A stretch of 28,114 bases of DNA from a virus. Shown piece after piece: positions 1 through 7,498 of this stretch. The position numbers were made by a program, and so were the translations under genes. Location of the stretch: the IMG/VR virus record IMGVR_UViG_3300042465_003522, positions 1-28,114 of that record; one strand, written 5' to 3'. Under the pieces are notes generated by a model that ran no database searches, was not told the DNA's origin, and saw only the letters and a program-made list of their open reading frames with translations. Position 1 is the stretch's first letter; each line of letters opens with the position of its first letter.

Positions 1-1
1 G

Positions 2-979
2 GCTAAGGTGTTCAAGCCTTTGCCGGAATACAAAGACCCCTGTGACTGGCTCAGTGACAGCAAGGATGCTCTGTTTGTACAGCGCTGGTGGGCTGCTGAG
101 GCTTACGTGCCAGATGGCATTGTATGTGGCAACACATTGTGGGAAGAGATGTCTAAGCCTATGGCACCTGCCAACTGCTTCTATCCTTGGGCAGGTTTAA
201 ATGAAATGACCAGTGGTGTACGTTGGGGTGAGCTTGTCACCATCACTGCTGGTAGTGGCTTAGGCAAGAGCCAAGTGCTACGTGAAATGGCTTGGCACAT
301 CTTGCAGAATACACAAGATAACATTGGTCTGTTGTTCTTAGAAGAGGGGATTAAGAAGACTGGCCTGTCGTTGATGAGCTTGGCAGTTAATAGTCCATTG
401 CACTTGCCTGATTCTCCACCTATCAGCGAGACAGAACGAAGAGCAGCTTATGATGCTACCCTTGGTACAGGTCGTGTGTTTCTATTTGACCATTTTGGAT
501 CGACTAGCGTTGACAACATCCTGAATCGTGTGCGCTACATGGCGAAGGGGCTTGGTTGTAAGTATGTTTTTCTAGACCACCTTAGCATCATCGTATCTGC
601 ACAAGACAACAGCGATGAGCGTAAAGCAATTGATGAGATTATGACTAAGCTGCGTATGCTTGTGCAAGAAACAAACATTGCTCTCATCATTGTCAGCCAC
701 CTGAAACGACCAAGCGATAAGGGGCACGAAGAAGGTGCAGCAACTAGCCTGTCCCAGCTGCGAGGCAGTGCTTCCATTGCACAGCTTAGCGATATGGTGA
801 TTGGTCTTGAGCGTAATGGTCAGCATGAAGATGTACTGAAGAGAAACACTACTCGCGTTAGGGTTTTAAAGAACAGGTATAGTGGTGTCACCGGGCCAGC
901 TTGTGCTTTGCTTTACAACAAAGTTACAGGCAGGATGTTTGAAACTGAAGATGTCTTTCAAGGAGACGATGTGTTATGA
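2..979 (+). CDS. Replicative DNA helicase, T7 gp4-like helicase domain (5' end outside window)
   Basis: ATP-driven hexameric helicase that unwinds DNA ahead of the polymerase. Counting from the GTG at base 8, the sequence shows Walker A GSGLGKS (about 82-88), the catalytic glutamate segment FLEEG (110-114), a Walker B-like FLDHLSIIVSA (188-198), and the IIVSHLKRP and SLSQLRGSASIAQLSD segments that in T7 gp4 form the later RecA-fold motifs. The reading frame stays open to the first base, and the first visible residues align to the linker before the helicase domain of T7 gp4. The gene is therefore cut by the window edge and the GTG at 8 is probably not its start. In T7 the upstream half is a zinc-binding primase; whether one exists here cannot be seen. 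The stop overlaps the next ATG (ATGA). Confidence 0.93.
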   Translation, partial: AKVFKPLPEYKDPCDWLSDSKDALFVQRWWAAEAYVPDGIVCGNTLWEEMSKPMAPANCFYPWAGLNEMTSGVRWGELVTITAGSGLGKSQVLREMAWHILQNTQDNIGLLFLEEGIKKTGLSLMSLAVNSPLHLPDSPPISETERRAAYDATLGTGRVFLFDHFGSTSVDNILNRVRYMAKGLGCKYVFLDHLSIIVSAQDNSDERKAIDEIMTKLRMLVQETNIALIIVSHLKRPSDKGHEEGAATSLSQLRGSASIAQLSDMVIGLERNGQHEDVLKRNTTRVRVLKNRYSGVTGPACALLYNKVTGRMFETEDVFQGDDVL

Positions 980-1134
980 GATCTTATGATGTTTATATAA
1001 AGCATGTCCAATGCTTAAGTGCTTTCCCTGCTGTATCTTTTGATCACATCTTTGATATTGTTAAAAAGAAATGTGACAAGATGCGCTGGTCATTAAACGA
1101 CATTACCATTCAACGGAGGCTTGATGGATTCTAA
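976..1134 (+). CDS. Small hypothetical protein, 52 aa
   Basis: This short reading frame begins with an ATG that overlaps the helicase stop (ATGA) and has AAGGAG ten bases upstream. It ends inside the start of the next gene, overlapping it by 11 bases. The product is basic, with a KKKCDK stretch and a C-terminal IQRRLDGF, and shows no signal peptide or membrane segment. I do not recognise a family. Translational coupling on both sides and a plausible ribosome binding site argue that it is real, and without it the operon would have an untypical 140-base gap. Its place between helicase and polymerase suggests, but does not prove, a replication accessory role. Confidence 0.6.
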   Translation: MRSYDVYIKHVQCLSAFPAVSFDHIFDIVKKKCDKMRWSLNDITIQRRLDGF

Positions 1135-1456
1135 CCAAATGGCTGAAGCTTTCATTGCTAAGTGGAAGGCTGCTCTGGTTAAACAGAATGTTGGAGTACA
1201 ACACAAAGCATTGATTGACAAACCAATTGTGCATTACATAGGCTATGCAAACTTCCATAATGTTTCTGATGTCATTGTTGCGTCAGTGAATGCTCTCAAT
1301 CATCCTAAGCTGGGTAATGACATTGTACGTACAAGCATTGTCATATCCATTGAAGACACTGGTGATTTTGAAACACTGAACACTCGCTATGTCAAGCTTA
1401 GCGACAAGGATGTTGTAGCCTATCTTGCTGGTGAAAGGGAGAATGCTGGTGGCTAA
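1124..1456 (+). CDS. Hypothetical protein, 110 aa
   Basis: I prefer the ATG at 1124 to the TTG at 1121 because CGGAGG (1114-1119) lies at suitable spacing. The protein is soluble and mixed alpha/beta. Its N-terminal helix contains AEAFIAKWKAAL, the middle is hydrophobic (about residues 35-60, HYIGYANFHNVSDVIVASV), and the C-terminus is acidic. No catalytic motif or membrane segment is visible and I do not recognise a family. The end of the gene overlaps the start of the DNA polymerase gene, so the two are probably translationally coupled, and the protein probably belongs to the replication block. Confidence 0.75.
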   Translation: MDSNQMAEAFIAKWKAALVKQNVGVQHKALIDKPIVHYIGYANFHNVSDVIVASVNALNHPKLGNDIVRTSIVISIEDTGDFETLNTRYVKLSDKDVVAYLAGERENAGG

Positions 1457-3551
1457 TTGGATTTATGATTTGGAAACTTATCCAAACTGCTTTACCTTTA
1501 CTGCCCTTAGTGAAGATGAGCAGGACTCTGTTGTGTTTGAAATGTCTACACGCAAGAACGAGGTCGTTGAAATGTTCTCCTTTCTTGACAGCTTGAAGAA
1601 ACGTAAGAGCAAGATGGTGGGCTTCAACAACATTGGCTTTGACTATCCAATTCTTCACAGCTTACTTGACCTTCGTAGCCGTGTAGTTAAGGCGTCAGGT
1701 GGGGCCATTGCTGACAAGGCATATCGTCTGGCACAGGAGCAGATCAAGCAACAAGATGGCTTTAGCAAAACCATTCCTGTCAGCAAAGAATATGTACGGC
1801 AGATTGACCTGTTTAAGATTCATCACTTTGACAACAAGGCTAGGGCAACCTCGCTGAAGTTGCTTGAGTTTAATATGAAGCTTGACACCATCGAAGACTT
1901 GCCATTCCCTGTTGGTGCTACGCTGGCTGATGATGAGATGGATGTGTTGCTTTCTTACAACAGACATGACGTTGATGCAACCCTTCGCTTTTATAAAGAA
2001 AGCTTAGCTGCTGTTAACTTTCGTGAAGAACTGACTAAGAAGTACAAGCGTAACTTTCTTAATCACAACGACACGAAGATTGGCAAAGACTACTTCATCA
2101 TGGAACTTGAGAAGGCTATGCCTGAGTCTTGCTACAAAGAAGACATGAGCGGTAAACGTGTACTTAATCAGACTAAGCGGGATCACATTAACATTAGCGA
2201 ATGCTTGTTCAACTACTACGACTTCAAGCGCCCTGAGTTTCAGGCTGTGTTGGATTGGTTTAGTAAGCAAAGCATCACTGAAACTAAAGGTGTATTCTCT
2301 GGCATTGAGGAACACACTCTTGGTGAAGTGGCTAAGTATTCTGAGATGGTTGTGATGAAGAAGAAGTTTAAAGAAGAACCAACAGAAGAAGATGTTGCTG
2401 CCTTTAAACTTGAGCATCCGCTAGGCTGGGTTGATAAGGTGGAGTTGAAGGCTAAGAAGAAAGGTCAACCTACCTATTCACATTGGGCTAAGTGGAATGT
2501 TGCACCCACCTTGAATGTCGTTGTTGATAACTTTCGTTTTGATTTTGGCACTGGTGGCATTCACGGGTCTATCACATCAAGTGTTGTTGAGAGCGACAAC
2601 TATTATGAACTGGTAGATGCTGATGTTGCTTCAATGTATCCCAACATTGCCATATCGAATAAGGTGTTTCCTCATCACTTGTCTGATAAGTTCTGTACCA
2701 TTTATGAAGATGTGTACAACCAGCGTAAGAGTTATGCCAAGGACACGGCTGAGAACGCCATGCTGAAGCTTGCTTTGAATGGTGTATATGGTGATAGCAA
2801 CAATAAGTTTAGCCCGTTCTATGATCCGCAATATACAATGTCCATTACGATTAATGGTCAGCTGTCTCTGTGTCTACTTGCTGAGAAGCTACTTGACGTT
2901 GAAGGCTTGATACTTATACAAGTTAATACAGACGGTGTGACTGCGTTGGTTCCAAGGAAGAAGCGTAGTGAGTATGATGCCATCTGTACAGCATGGCAGC
3001 AGCAGGTTAAGTTACAGCTTGAGTTTGCTGAATACTCAAAGATGATTATTCGTGACGTGAACAACTACATTGCTGTGTACACAAATGGGAAGACTAAACG
3101 TAAGGGCGCTTACCAATATGAAGGGCTTGGCTGGCATCAGAACCAAGGTAGCTTAGTTATCCAACGAGCAGTTGAGGCAAAGATGTTGTATGATGTTGAT
3201 GTTGACACTTTCATTCGTGGTCATTCCAACATCTATGACTTTATGCTGCGTACTAAGGTGCCTCGTAGTAGCAAGCTAACGCTTACGATGGCTGATGGTA
3301 GTGAGATACAGCAGCAGAATGTATGTCGCTATTACGTATGCAAGGATGGCGGCGTGTTGACAAAGGTGATGCCTCCATTAGCAGAGGGCGAAGAGGATAG
3401 GCGCATGTCTGTTGAGAGTGGCTGGTCTGTGAAGACTTGCAACAACATCAAAGACTTCACCGGCAACATAGACTACCGCTACTACATTGCTGAGGCTAAT
3501 AAGTTGTTAGTTGGAAATGTTTCTGAACAACCTGCTGAAGAGTATGTATAA
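1443..3551 (+). CDS. DNA polymerase, family B-like, with 3'-5' exonuclease domain
   Basis: Phage replicative DNA polymerase, 702 aa from the ATG at 1443. A GTG at 1449 has better spacing from AAGGGAG (1435-1441) and is an alternative start. The proofreading domain shows Exo I DLET (9-12), Exo II GFNNIGFDYP (60-69) and Exo III YNRHDVDA (172-179). The polymerase domain shows family B motif A DVASMYPN (394-401), motif B KLALNGVYG (442-450) and motif C N-T-D-G (495-498). Canonical motif C is DTDS. Here the aspartate equivalent to RB69 D623 remains, and the first aspartate is replaced by Asn. It is not the family A enzyme found in T7, although the helicase, SSB and exonuclease around it are T7-like. 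The gene overlaps the preceding gene and is followed by two hairpins. Confidence 0.92.
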   Translation: MLVANWIYDLETYPNCFTFTALSEDEQDSVVFEMSTRKNEVVEMFSFLDSLKKRKSKMVGFNNIGFDYPILHSLLDLRSRVVKASGGAIADKAYRLAQEQIKQQDGFSKTIPVSKEYVRQIDLFKIHHFDNKARATSLKLLEFNMKLDTIEDLPFPVGATLADDEMDVLLSYNRHDVDATLRFYKESLAAVNFREELTKKYKRNFLNHNDTKIGKDYFIMELEKAMPESCYKEDMSGKRVLNQTKRDHINISECLFNYYDFKRPEFQAVLDWFSKQSITETKGVFSGIEEHTLGEVAKYSEMVVMKKKFKEEPTEEDVAAFKLEHPLGWVDKVELKAKKKGQPTYSHWAKWNVAPTLNVVVDNFRFDFGTGGIHGSITSSVVESDNYYELVDADVASMYPNIAISNKVFPHHLSDKFCTIYEDVYNQRKSYAKDTAENAMLKLALNGVYGDSNNKFSPFYDPQYTMSITINGQLSLCLLAEKLLDVEGLILIQVNTDGVTALVPRKKRSEYDAICTAWQQQVKLQLEFAEYSKMIIRDVNNYIAVYTNGKTKRKGAYQYEGLGWHQNQGSLVIQRAVEAKMLYDVDVDTFIRGHSNIYDFMLRTKVPRSSKLTLTMADGSEIQQQNVCRYYVCKDGGVLTKVMPPLAEGEEDRRMSVESGWSVKTCNNIKDFTGNIDYRYYIAEANKLLVGNVSEQPAEEYV

Positions 3552-3585
3552 TGTGAATTCTTCTTCTAACAAAGAAGCGGCATAG

Positions 3586-3612
3586 GTGGCCTCGTTAGCG
3601 CCACTGTTTTTT
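3586..3612 (+). terminator. Putative intrinsic terminator after the polymerase gene
   Basis: GTGGC (3586-3590) can pair with GCCAC (3600-3604) around a nine-base loop, and TGTTTTTT follows. Just upstream, CTTCTT (3560-3565) pairs with AAGAAG (3572-3577) around a six-base loop. The stems are short, so the terminator may be weak or attenuating. The alternative is that these are processing hairpins in the leader of the SSB gene, which starts 14 bases downstream. Confidence 0.45.
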
Positions 3613-3625
3613 GATTGGAGTTTAT

Positions 3626-4042
3626 ATGAGTGAAGTAAAACGTGTGAAGATTAAGGGCGATGCCTATTGGGCACAACTTGATAAGATCAACGAAATGTCT
3701 GGCAAGTATCAGGTGAACATCTGTAACTTGTCTGATGCAGCTGTTGCTGCTTTGGAAGAGATGGGACTGAGCGTTAGTAGCGATGCTGACAAGAAGCCTG
3801 AGATGGGCAACTACATCACCTGTAAATCTGAGAAGCCCATTAAGGCATACGATACAGATGGTGATGAGATCACTGAGCTTGTTGGCAATGCAAGTAAATG
3901 CAAAGCCTTGATTGGTTCATACCCTTGGACATATAAAAACAAGAAGGGTCTTAGCCCCTCATTGGCTAAACTAGTCATCACTGACTTGGTTGAATATGTT
4001 GGCGGTGGTGCCTTGGGTGCCGATGATGAGGATGTACTTTAA
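3626..4042 (+). CDS. Single-stranded DNA-binding protein, T7 gp2.5-like
   Basis: The product, 138 aa, probably coats ssDNA at the fork and recruits helicase and polymerase. The second half resembles the T7 gp2.5 OB-fold core: AYDTDGDEITEL, a glycine turn, YPWTYKNKKGLSPSL (99-113) and a final strand LVITDLVEYVGGG (117-129). As in gp2.5, the tail is acidic and ends in a hydrophobic residue (ADDEDVL), the feature used to contact replication partners. The protein is shorter than gp2.5 (232 aa), mainly in the N-terminal half. ATG 3626 is preceded by TTGGAG at five bases. It follows two hairpins, so it could be transcribed or regulated separately from the polymerase. Confidence 0.72.
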   Translation: MSEVKRVKIKGDAYWAQLDKINEMSGKYQVNICNLSDAAVAALEEMGLSVSSDADKKPEMGNYITCKSEKPIKAYDTDGDEITELVGNASKCKALIGSYPWTYKNKKGLSPSLAKLVITDLVEYVGGGALGADDEDVL

Positions 4043-4043
4043 T

Positions 4044-4223
4044 ATGGAAACTAATATGAAACTAACTTTTGAACTCTCTGTTGATCAAGCAAACATTGTC
4101 ATGGCTGGACTTGGTGAACTTCCTCTGAAGATTGCTGAACCCGTTGTCGCTCTTATGCGGCAACAAGCTGCGCCTCAGATGACACCTGTTGAGGCTGACC
4201 CTGTAGCAGTGCCTGCTGAGTAA
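4044..4223 (+). CDS. Small conserved phage protein, 59 aa
   Basis: The ATG at 4044 follows the SSB stop by one base; a second in-frame ATG at 4056 would give 55 aa starting MKLTFELS. The protein has a strand-like N-terminus (KLTFELSVDQANIV), a predicted helix (GELPLKIAEPVVALMRQQ) and a Pro/Ala-rich acidic tail. Small phage proteins with the pattern F-E-L-S/T-V-D-x-N-I-V-x-A-G-L-G-x-L-P are common in replication regions, but I know of no assigned function. Its stop overlaps the ATG of the exonuclease by one base (TAATG). Confidence 0.7.
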   Translation: METNMKLTFELSVDQANIVMAGLGELPLKIAEPVVALMRQQAAPQMTPVEADPVAVPAE

Positions 4224-4972
4224 TGATTGCTTTAATTGATGCTGATGTGCTTGCATATCGCATCGCCTTCGCGTGTGAGGATGAGACAGTTGATGTAGCT
4301 AAGCATCGCCTTAGCAACTACATTGTCACCATTCTTGCATGCGGAGTTGATCGCACATACGAAGGCTGCTTCGTTGATCAATGGAAACTTTATCTAACTG
4401 GGAAGGGTAACTTTCGTGAGTCGATTGCTATCACTGCGCCATACAAAGGCAACCGCACAGCACCGAAGCCTGCGCATCATCAAGCACTACGTAATCATTT
4501 GGTTGATTCATGGGATGCTGTTGTGTATGAAGGTATCGAAGCTGACGATGCTATTGCTACGGATGCCACTACGTATGGTGAAGGCAATTGCATCATGGTT
4601 AGTGTTGATAAAGACTTTGATCAAATAGCAGGATGGCATTTCAATTTCATTAAGAACATCGGATACTACATAACTGAAGAGCAAGGCTTATACAATTTCT
4701 ATAAGCAAATCTTAACAGGTGACACTTCCGATAACATCATGGGATTGAAAGGTATAGGGCCAGTCAAGGCTGACAAGCTATTGAGGCAGGGTGTCGATGA
4801 AGATACACGCTCTGACGACTTAACCTATGAGGAAAATCTTTACTGTGTATGCTTGAATGCGTACAACGGAAACGCCACAAGGGTGCTAGAGAATGCTAGA
4901 CTGTTGTGGCTACGGCGTAAACCAAACCAGATGTGGCTACCACCCGGAAGCTTCATAAACTTTACAGGATAA
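4223..4972 (+). CDS. 5'-3' exonuclease, T7 gp6/FEN-like
   Basis: Metal-dependent 5' nuclease (PIN/FEN fold), 249 aa, expected to remove RNA primers and to help degrade or recombine DNA. Visible acidic motifs are LIDADVLAYR (4-13), EADDAIAT (106-113) and SVDKDFDQ (127-134). These are followed by GDTSDN (166-171) and the helix-hairpin-helix MGLKGIGPVKADKLL (173-187). YKGNR at 74-78 is the basic segment usual in this family. The length matches phage gp6-like exonucleases. The start overlaps the previous stop, which fits coupled expression with the SSB block. The specific in vivo role (primer removal or host DNA breakdown) is inferred from T7. Confidence 0.9.
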   Translation: MIALIDADVLAYRIAFACEDETVDVAKHRLSNYIVTILACGVDRTYEGCFVDQWKLYLTGKGNFRESIAITAPYKGNRTAPKPAHHQALRNHLVDSWDAVVYEGIEADDAIATDATTYGEGNCIMVSVDKDFDQIAGWHFNFIKNIGYYITEEQGLYNFYKQILTGDTSDNIMGLKGIGPVKADKLLRQGVDEDTRSDDLTYEENLYCVCLNAYNGNATRVLENARLLWLRRKPNQMWLPPGSFINFTG

Positions 4973-4974
4973 TT

Positions 4975-5313
4975 ATGGAACAAGAACTTAAACCAAACGA
5001 TGTCATCATCATTCTTCGTCCAACGCTTAAAAATGACAATGACTGGGCTGGTGAATACACTCTGATGCTCACTGCCATTGGCCCACTAACCATCTCTGTA
5101 GAAGATGCTCAGAAGCTGCTGGCTGCTGCGCTGATGATTGCGTCTACAGCATCGTTGATGGAGATTGATAGTGATGTGGCTGAGAAGGTTCGTGCCCATT
5201 GTGAGCTTACCTTGGGTGTGCCAGAGGAAGAGACAGTCATTCCTACTCAAATAAACTTTGAGAAAACTTTCATCTTAACCGAGGACACGCCAACGACAGG
5301 AGGTTTACAGTGA
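4975..5313 (+). CDS. Hypothetical protein, 112 aa
   Basis: The ATG at 4975 has ACAGGA five bases upstream and follows the exonuclease stop by two bases. The product is acidic. It has a beta-like N-terminal half (VIIILRPTLKNDN, YTLMLTAIGPLTISVED), then an alanine-rich helix (AQKLLAAALMIASTASLM) and a Thr-rich C-terminus. The helix is not long or hydrophobic enough to call a membrane span confidently. I do not recognise a family. The stop overlaps the GTG of the next gene (GTGA), so the pair is probably co-translated. Confidence 0.72.
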   Translation: MEQELKPNDVIIILRPTLKNDNDWAGEYTLMLTAIGPLTISVEDAQKLLAAALMIASTASLMEIDSDVAEKVRAHCELTLGVPEEETVIPTQINFEKTFILTEDTPTTGGLQ

Positions 5314-5666
5314 GTGGCGATGAACGTATTAAATATATTGAACAAATCAATAACACCTTGCCCGATGATACTCCACCATTGTCAGGTGTGAAGTTTGATT
5401 CAGGCAAGCCACAGTGGAGCTTAGTACCATTCGCTGCATTCTCTGAGGTTGTTGATGTGCTGACCTATGGTGCTAAGAAGTATGCCCCTGACAATTGGAA
5501 GAAGGTTCCTAATGCACGGCAACGTTACATTGACGCAGGCTTCCGTCACTTCGCAGCGTATGCTGGTGGTGAGAAGAAGGATGCTGAGACTGGTATGAGC
5601 CACCTTGCGCACGCTATGTGCTGTATGTTATTTCTACTTGCGTTTGATAAGGATGGTACACAATGA
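5310..5666 (+). CDS. dATP/dGTP diphosphohydrolase-family protein (PF18909-like)
   Basis: The 118-aa product matches the phage family annotated as dATP/dGTP diphosphohydrolase. It has KFDSGKPQWSLVPFAA (28-43), EVVDVLTYGAKKYAPDNW (46-63), RHFAAYAGGEKKD (79-91) and SHLAHAMCCMLFLL (97-110). Family members are all-alpha hydrolases that turn purine dNTPs into dNMPs and supply nucleotide-modification pathways in some phages. The start is GTG, but a perfect AGGAGG six bases before it makes this start convincing. A MazG-like protein and a ribonucleotide reductase lie downstream, which supports a role in dNTP pool control. No PurZ-like gene is visible in the window, so a modified genome cannot be concluded. 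Confidence 0.8.
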   Translation: MSGDERIKYIEQINNTLPDDTPPLSGVKFDSGKPQWSLVPFAAFSEVVDVLTYGAKKYAPDNWKKVPNARQRYIDAGFRHFAAYAGGEKKDAETGMSHLAHAMCCMLFLLAFDKDGTQ

Positions 5667-5836
5667 TTACTATTAACCTTTCGCTATCCGCGAATGGCGA
5701 ACGCGCCGACTTGCGAGACCAATACCTTAGCAAAGAAGATTTGATTGATGCTGTTAAAGCTCATGTTGCATATGCTCTTGATCGCCTTGACTTCACTGAC
5801 ATCACTTTCACTGTTGTTGAAGTTGAGGGCCACTAA
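5663..5836 (+). CDS. Small hypothetical protein, 57 aa
   Basis: This short frame starts in an ATGA overlap with the preceding stop and ends in a TAATG overlap with the following ATG, so it fills the gap exactly. The sequence alternates strand and helix: MITINLSLSANGE, then YLSKEDLIDAVKAHVAYALDRL, then DITFTVVEVEGH. This looks like a compact alpha/beta fold. I do not recognise a family. Coupling on both sides is the main evidence that it is expressed. Confidence 0.65.
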   Translation: MITINLSLSANGERADLRDQYLSKEDLIDAVKAHVAYALDRLDFTDITFTVVEVEGH

Positions 5837-6021
5837 TGGAAGCATCTATTCGCCCTGTGAACTTTGGCTACATTGTTGATGTCTACGAAGACGATGACCA
5901 CTCTGAGTTTGTTTGCATCACTAGGAAAGAAGCACTTGACTTTGTGAACAGCCTGCTGCATGATTACGATCAGCGTGTCAATTTACAATCATTGGTAACT
6001 GAGAAAGTTGACGGAACTTAA
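5836..6021 (+). CDS. Small hypothetical protein, 61 aa
   Basis: An acidic soluble protein with IRPVNFGYIVDVYEDDDH at the N-terminus and a helix ITRKEALDFVNSLLHDYD in the middle. Its start overlaps the previous stop by one base and the HNH gene follows three bases after its end. No motif identifies a function. It is retained because it is exactly spaced within the operon. Confidence 0.65.
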   Translation: MEASIRPVNFGYIVDVYEDDDHSEFVCITRKEALDFVNSLLHDYDQRVNLQSLVTEKVDGT

Positions 6022-6024
6022 CAC

Positions 6025-6405
6025 ATGAGGGAAAGTTACAACAACGGACAATGGACACAAGGTCGCTTCAGAGGCTTCATTGCCTCTGCCTTAAGAGCAG
6101 CAATGCGTGGGTGGATTCCCAAGTATGATGCGAAGAAGGTGGCGCTTGTAGGTAGACGGCTTAATGTAAAGACTGGTAAGCTTGCACAACACTTTGAATG
6201 CGCTAGTTGTAAACAAGCTTTCGTTGATAAGGATGTGCAGGTAGACCATAAGAACCCTGTGGTAGATCCGAAGGTGGGCTTTGTAGATTGGGAAACATAC
6301 ATGGATCGTTTGTATTGTGAAGTTTCTAATCTGCAAGTTCTCTGTAAGAAGTGCCACAAGGAAAAGACAGCTGAAGAAAGATTACTTAGAAAGAAAAAGG
6401 ATTGA
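6025..6405 (+). CDS. HNH endonuclease
   Basis: The 126-aa protein has the zinc-bound HNH (beta-beta-alpha metal) nuclease arrangement: CASC (59-62), VDHKNPVVDP (73-82) with the catalytic histidine H75, asparagine N102 in SNLQVLC, and CKKCH (107-111). The N-terminus (NGQWTQGRFRGFIASALRAAMRGW) is basic and probably contacts DNA. Proteins of this form are common free-standing genes in phage replication regions and may be homing-type nucleases or act in DNA processing. No intron or interon is seen in the neighbouring polymerase. The gene is followed closely by a small membrane protein gene. Confidence 0.88.
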   Translation: MRESYNNGQWTQGRFRGFIASALRAAMRGWIPKYDAKKVALVGRRLNVKTGKLAQHFECASCKQAFVDKDVQVDHKNPVVDPKVGFVDWETYMDRLYCEVSNLQVLCKKCHKEKTAEERLLRKKKD

Positions 6406-6406
6406 T

Positions 6407-6562
6407 ATGTTTTTATCACTATTAACTATTTTGTTTGTTGGTCTTAAGCTAACTAACATTATTGACTGGAGTTGGTGGCTGGTTCTTATGCCATTATATT
6501 TAATGCCAATTGTAGCTATAGCTATGGTTACAGTAGTTGCAGCTTATCGCAATAGGAAATAA
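6407..6562 (+). CDS. Small two-TM membrane protein
   Basis: The 51-aa protein starts at ATG 6407, one base after the HNH stop. It has two hydrophobic spans (MFLSLLTILFVGLKL, 1-15; WWLVLMPLYLMPIVAIAMVT, 23-42) joined by a KLTNIIDWSWW hinge and ends in a positive tail YRNRK. The K-L-T-x-x-I-x-W-S-W-W signature is typical of small phage proteins labelled transmembrane Fragile-X-F, whose role is unknown. It should sit in the inner membrane. AGGA inside its 3' end serves the next gene. Confidence 0.72.
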   Translation: MFLSLLTILFVGLKLTNIIDWSWWLVLMPLYLMPIVAIAMVTVVAAYRNRK

Positions 6563-6563
6563 T

Positions 6564-7457
6564 ATGAGCTTCTTAAAGTATCCACATCTTGAGCGTTTCG
6601 GTGCATCAGAGGTTGAGTCTATTGAAGTCGGAACAACATATGTCTTCCCAAAGCTAGATGGAACAAACGCTAGTGTGTGGGCAGCAGATGATTATTCTAT
6701 TAAGGCTGGTAGTCGTAACCGAGAGCTATCTCTTGAGGAAGACAATGCAGGCTTCTATGCTGCTATGCTGCAAAGTAACCGCGTACAGGCATACTTGCTT
6801 GAACATCCTTGGCATATTCTCTATGGTGAATGGTTAGTTCCTCATTCGCTTAAGACCTATGTTGATACGGCGTGGCGAAAATTCTATGTGTTTGATGTAT
6901 ACAATACTATTACAGAGAAGTTTATTCCCTTTGATAAGTATGAAGAAGGAATGAAGGCATACGGTTTAGACTACCTTGCACCAATTGCCATTGTCAAGAA
7001 TGGAAGTATTGAAACATATACAACCTGCCTTGATAAGAACACAATGCTGATTAAAGATGGTGCTGGTGTTGGTGAAGGAATTGTCATTAAGAACTATGAC
7101 TTCGTTAATAAGTATGGTCGAGTTACATGGGCTAAGCTTGTCACTAACGAATTCAAAGAAGCACACCATAAAGAAATGGGTGCCCCCTTAATTGGTGGTG
7201 AGATAGTAGAAGAAAAGATTGTTACTAAACTTGTTACACAATCCTTAGTTGATAAGGTGGTGGCAAAGATTATTAATGAACAAGGAGGATGGTCTAGTAA
7301 GAACATTCCTCAACTTATTAACACAGTGTTTTATGATTTGATTCGTGAAGATGCATGGACAATGGTAAAGGAATTTAAAAACCCAACAATTAACTTCAAA
7401 ACACTAAGCCACTATACAACAGCAAAAGTTAAAGAACTACGTAAGGATTTATTTTAA
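6564..7457 (+). CDS. RNA ligase, T4 Rnl2-like nucleotidyltransferase
   Basis: ATP-dependent RNA ligase of the covalent nucleotidyltransferase superfamily, 297 aa. Motif I is KLDGTN with the adenylated lysine at K30. It is followed by SRNREL (50-55), YGEW (87-90), EGIVIKNYDF (171-180, motif IV) and VTWAKLV (187-193, motif V). The C-terminal helical segment (about 215-297) has no recognised motif. The predicted reaction is sealing of 3'-OH and 5'-phosphate RNA ends, often repair of tRNAs cut by host anticodon nucleases. No polynucleotide kinase is visible nearby, so ends would need another source of 5' phosphate. ATG 6564 has AGGA six bases upstream. A DNA ligase is less likely because the OB-fold domain is not seen. 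Confidence 0.85.
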   Translation: MSFLKYPHLERFGASEVESIEVGTTYVFPKLDGTNASVWAADDYSIKAGSRNRELSLEEDNAGFYAAMLQSNRVQAYLLEHPWHILYGEWLVPHSLKTYVDTAWRKFYVFDVYNTITEKFIPFDKYEEGMKAYGLDYLAPIAIVKNGSIETYTTCLDKNTMLIKDGAGVGEGIVIKNYDFVNKYGRVTWAKLVTNEFKEAHHKEMGAPLIGGEIVEEKIVTKLVTQSLVDKVVAKIINEQGGWSSKNIPQLINTVFYDLIREDAWTMVKEFKNPTINFKTLSHYTTAKVKELRKDLF

Positions 7458-7498
7458 TGAACATCATAACGGCCCATACTAAACTAAGGAAACTTTAA

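Noticed and set aside
8-10. GTG at base 8 as true start of the helicase
   Set aside because: The frame is open to the window edge and the first residues align inside a longer T7 gp4-type protein, so the gene is cut.
1443-3551. Family A (T7 gp5-like) polymerase
   Set aside because: Neighbouring T7-like genes suggest it, but the motifs DVASMYPN, KLALNGVYG and NTDG are of the family B type.
6025-6405. Intron or intein linked to the HNH gene
   Set aside because: Neighbouring genes are continuous with their motifs intact, so the HNH gene is free-standing.
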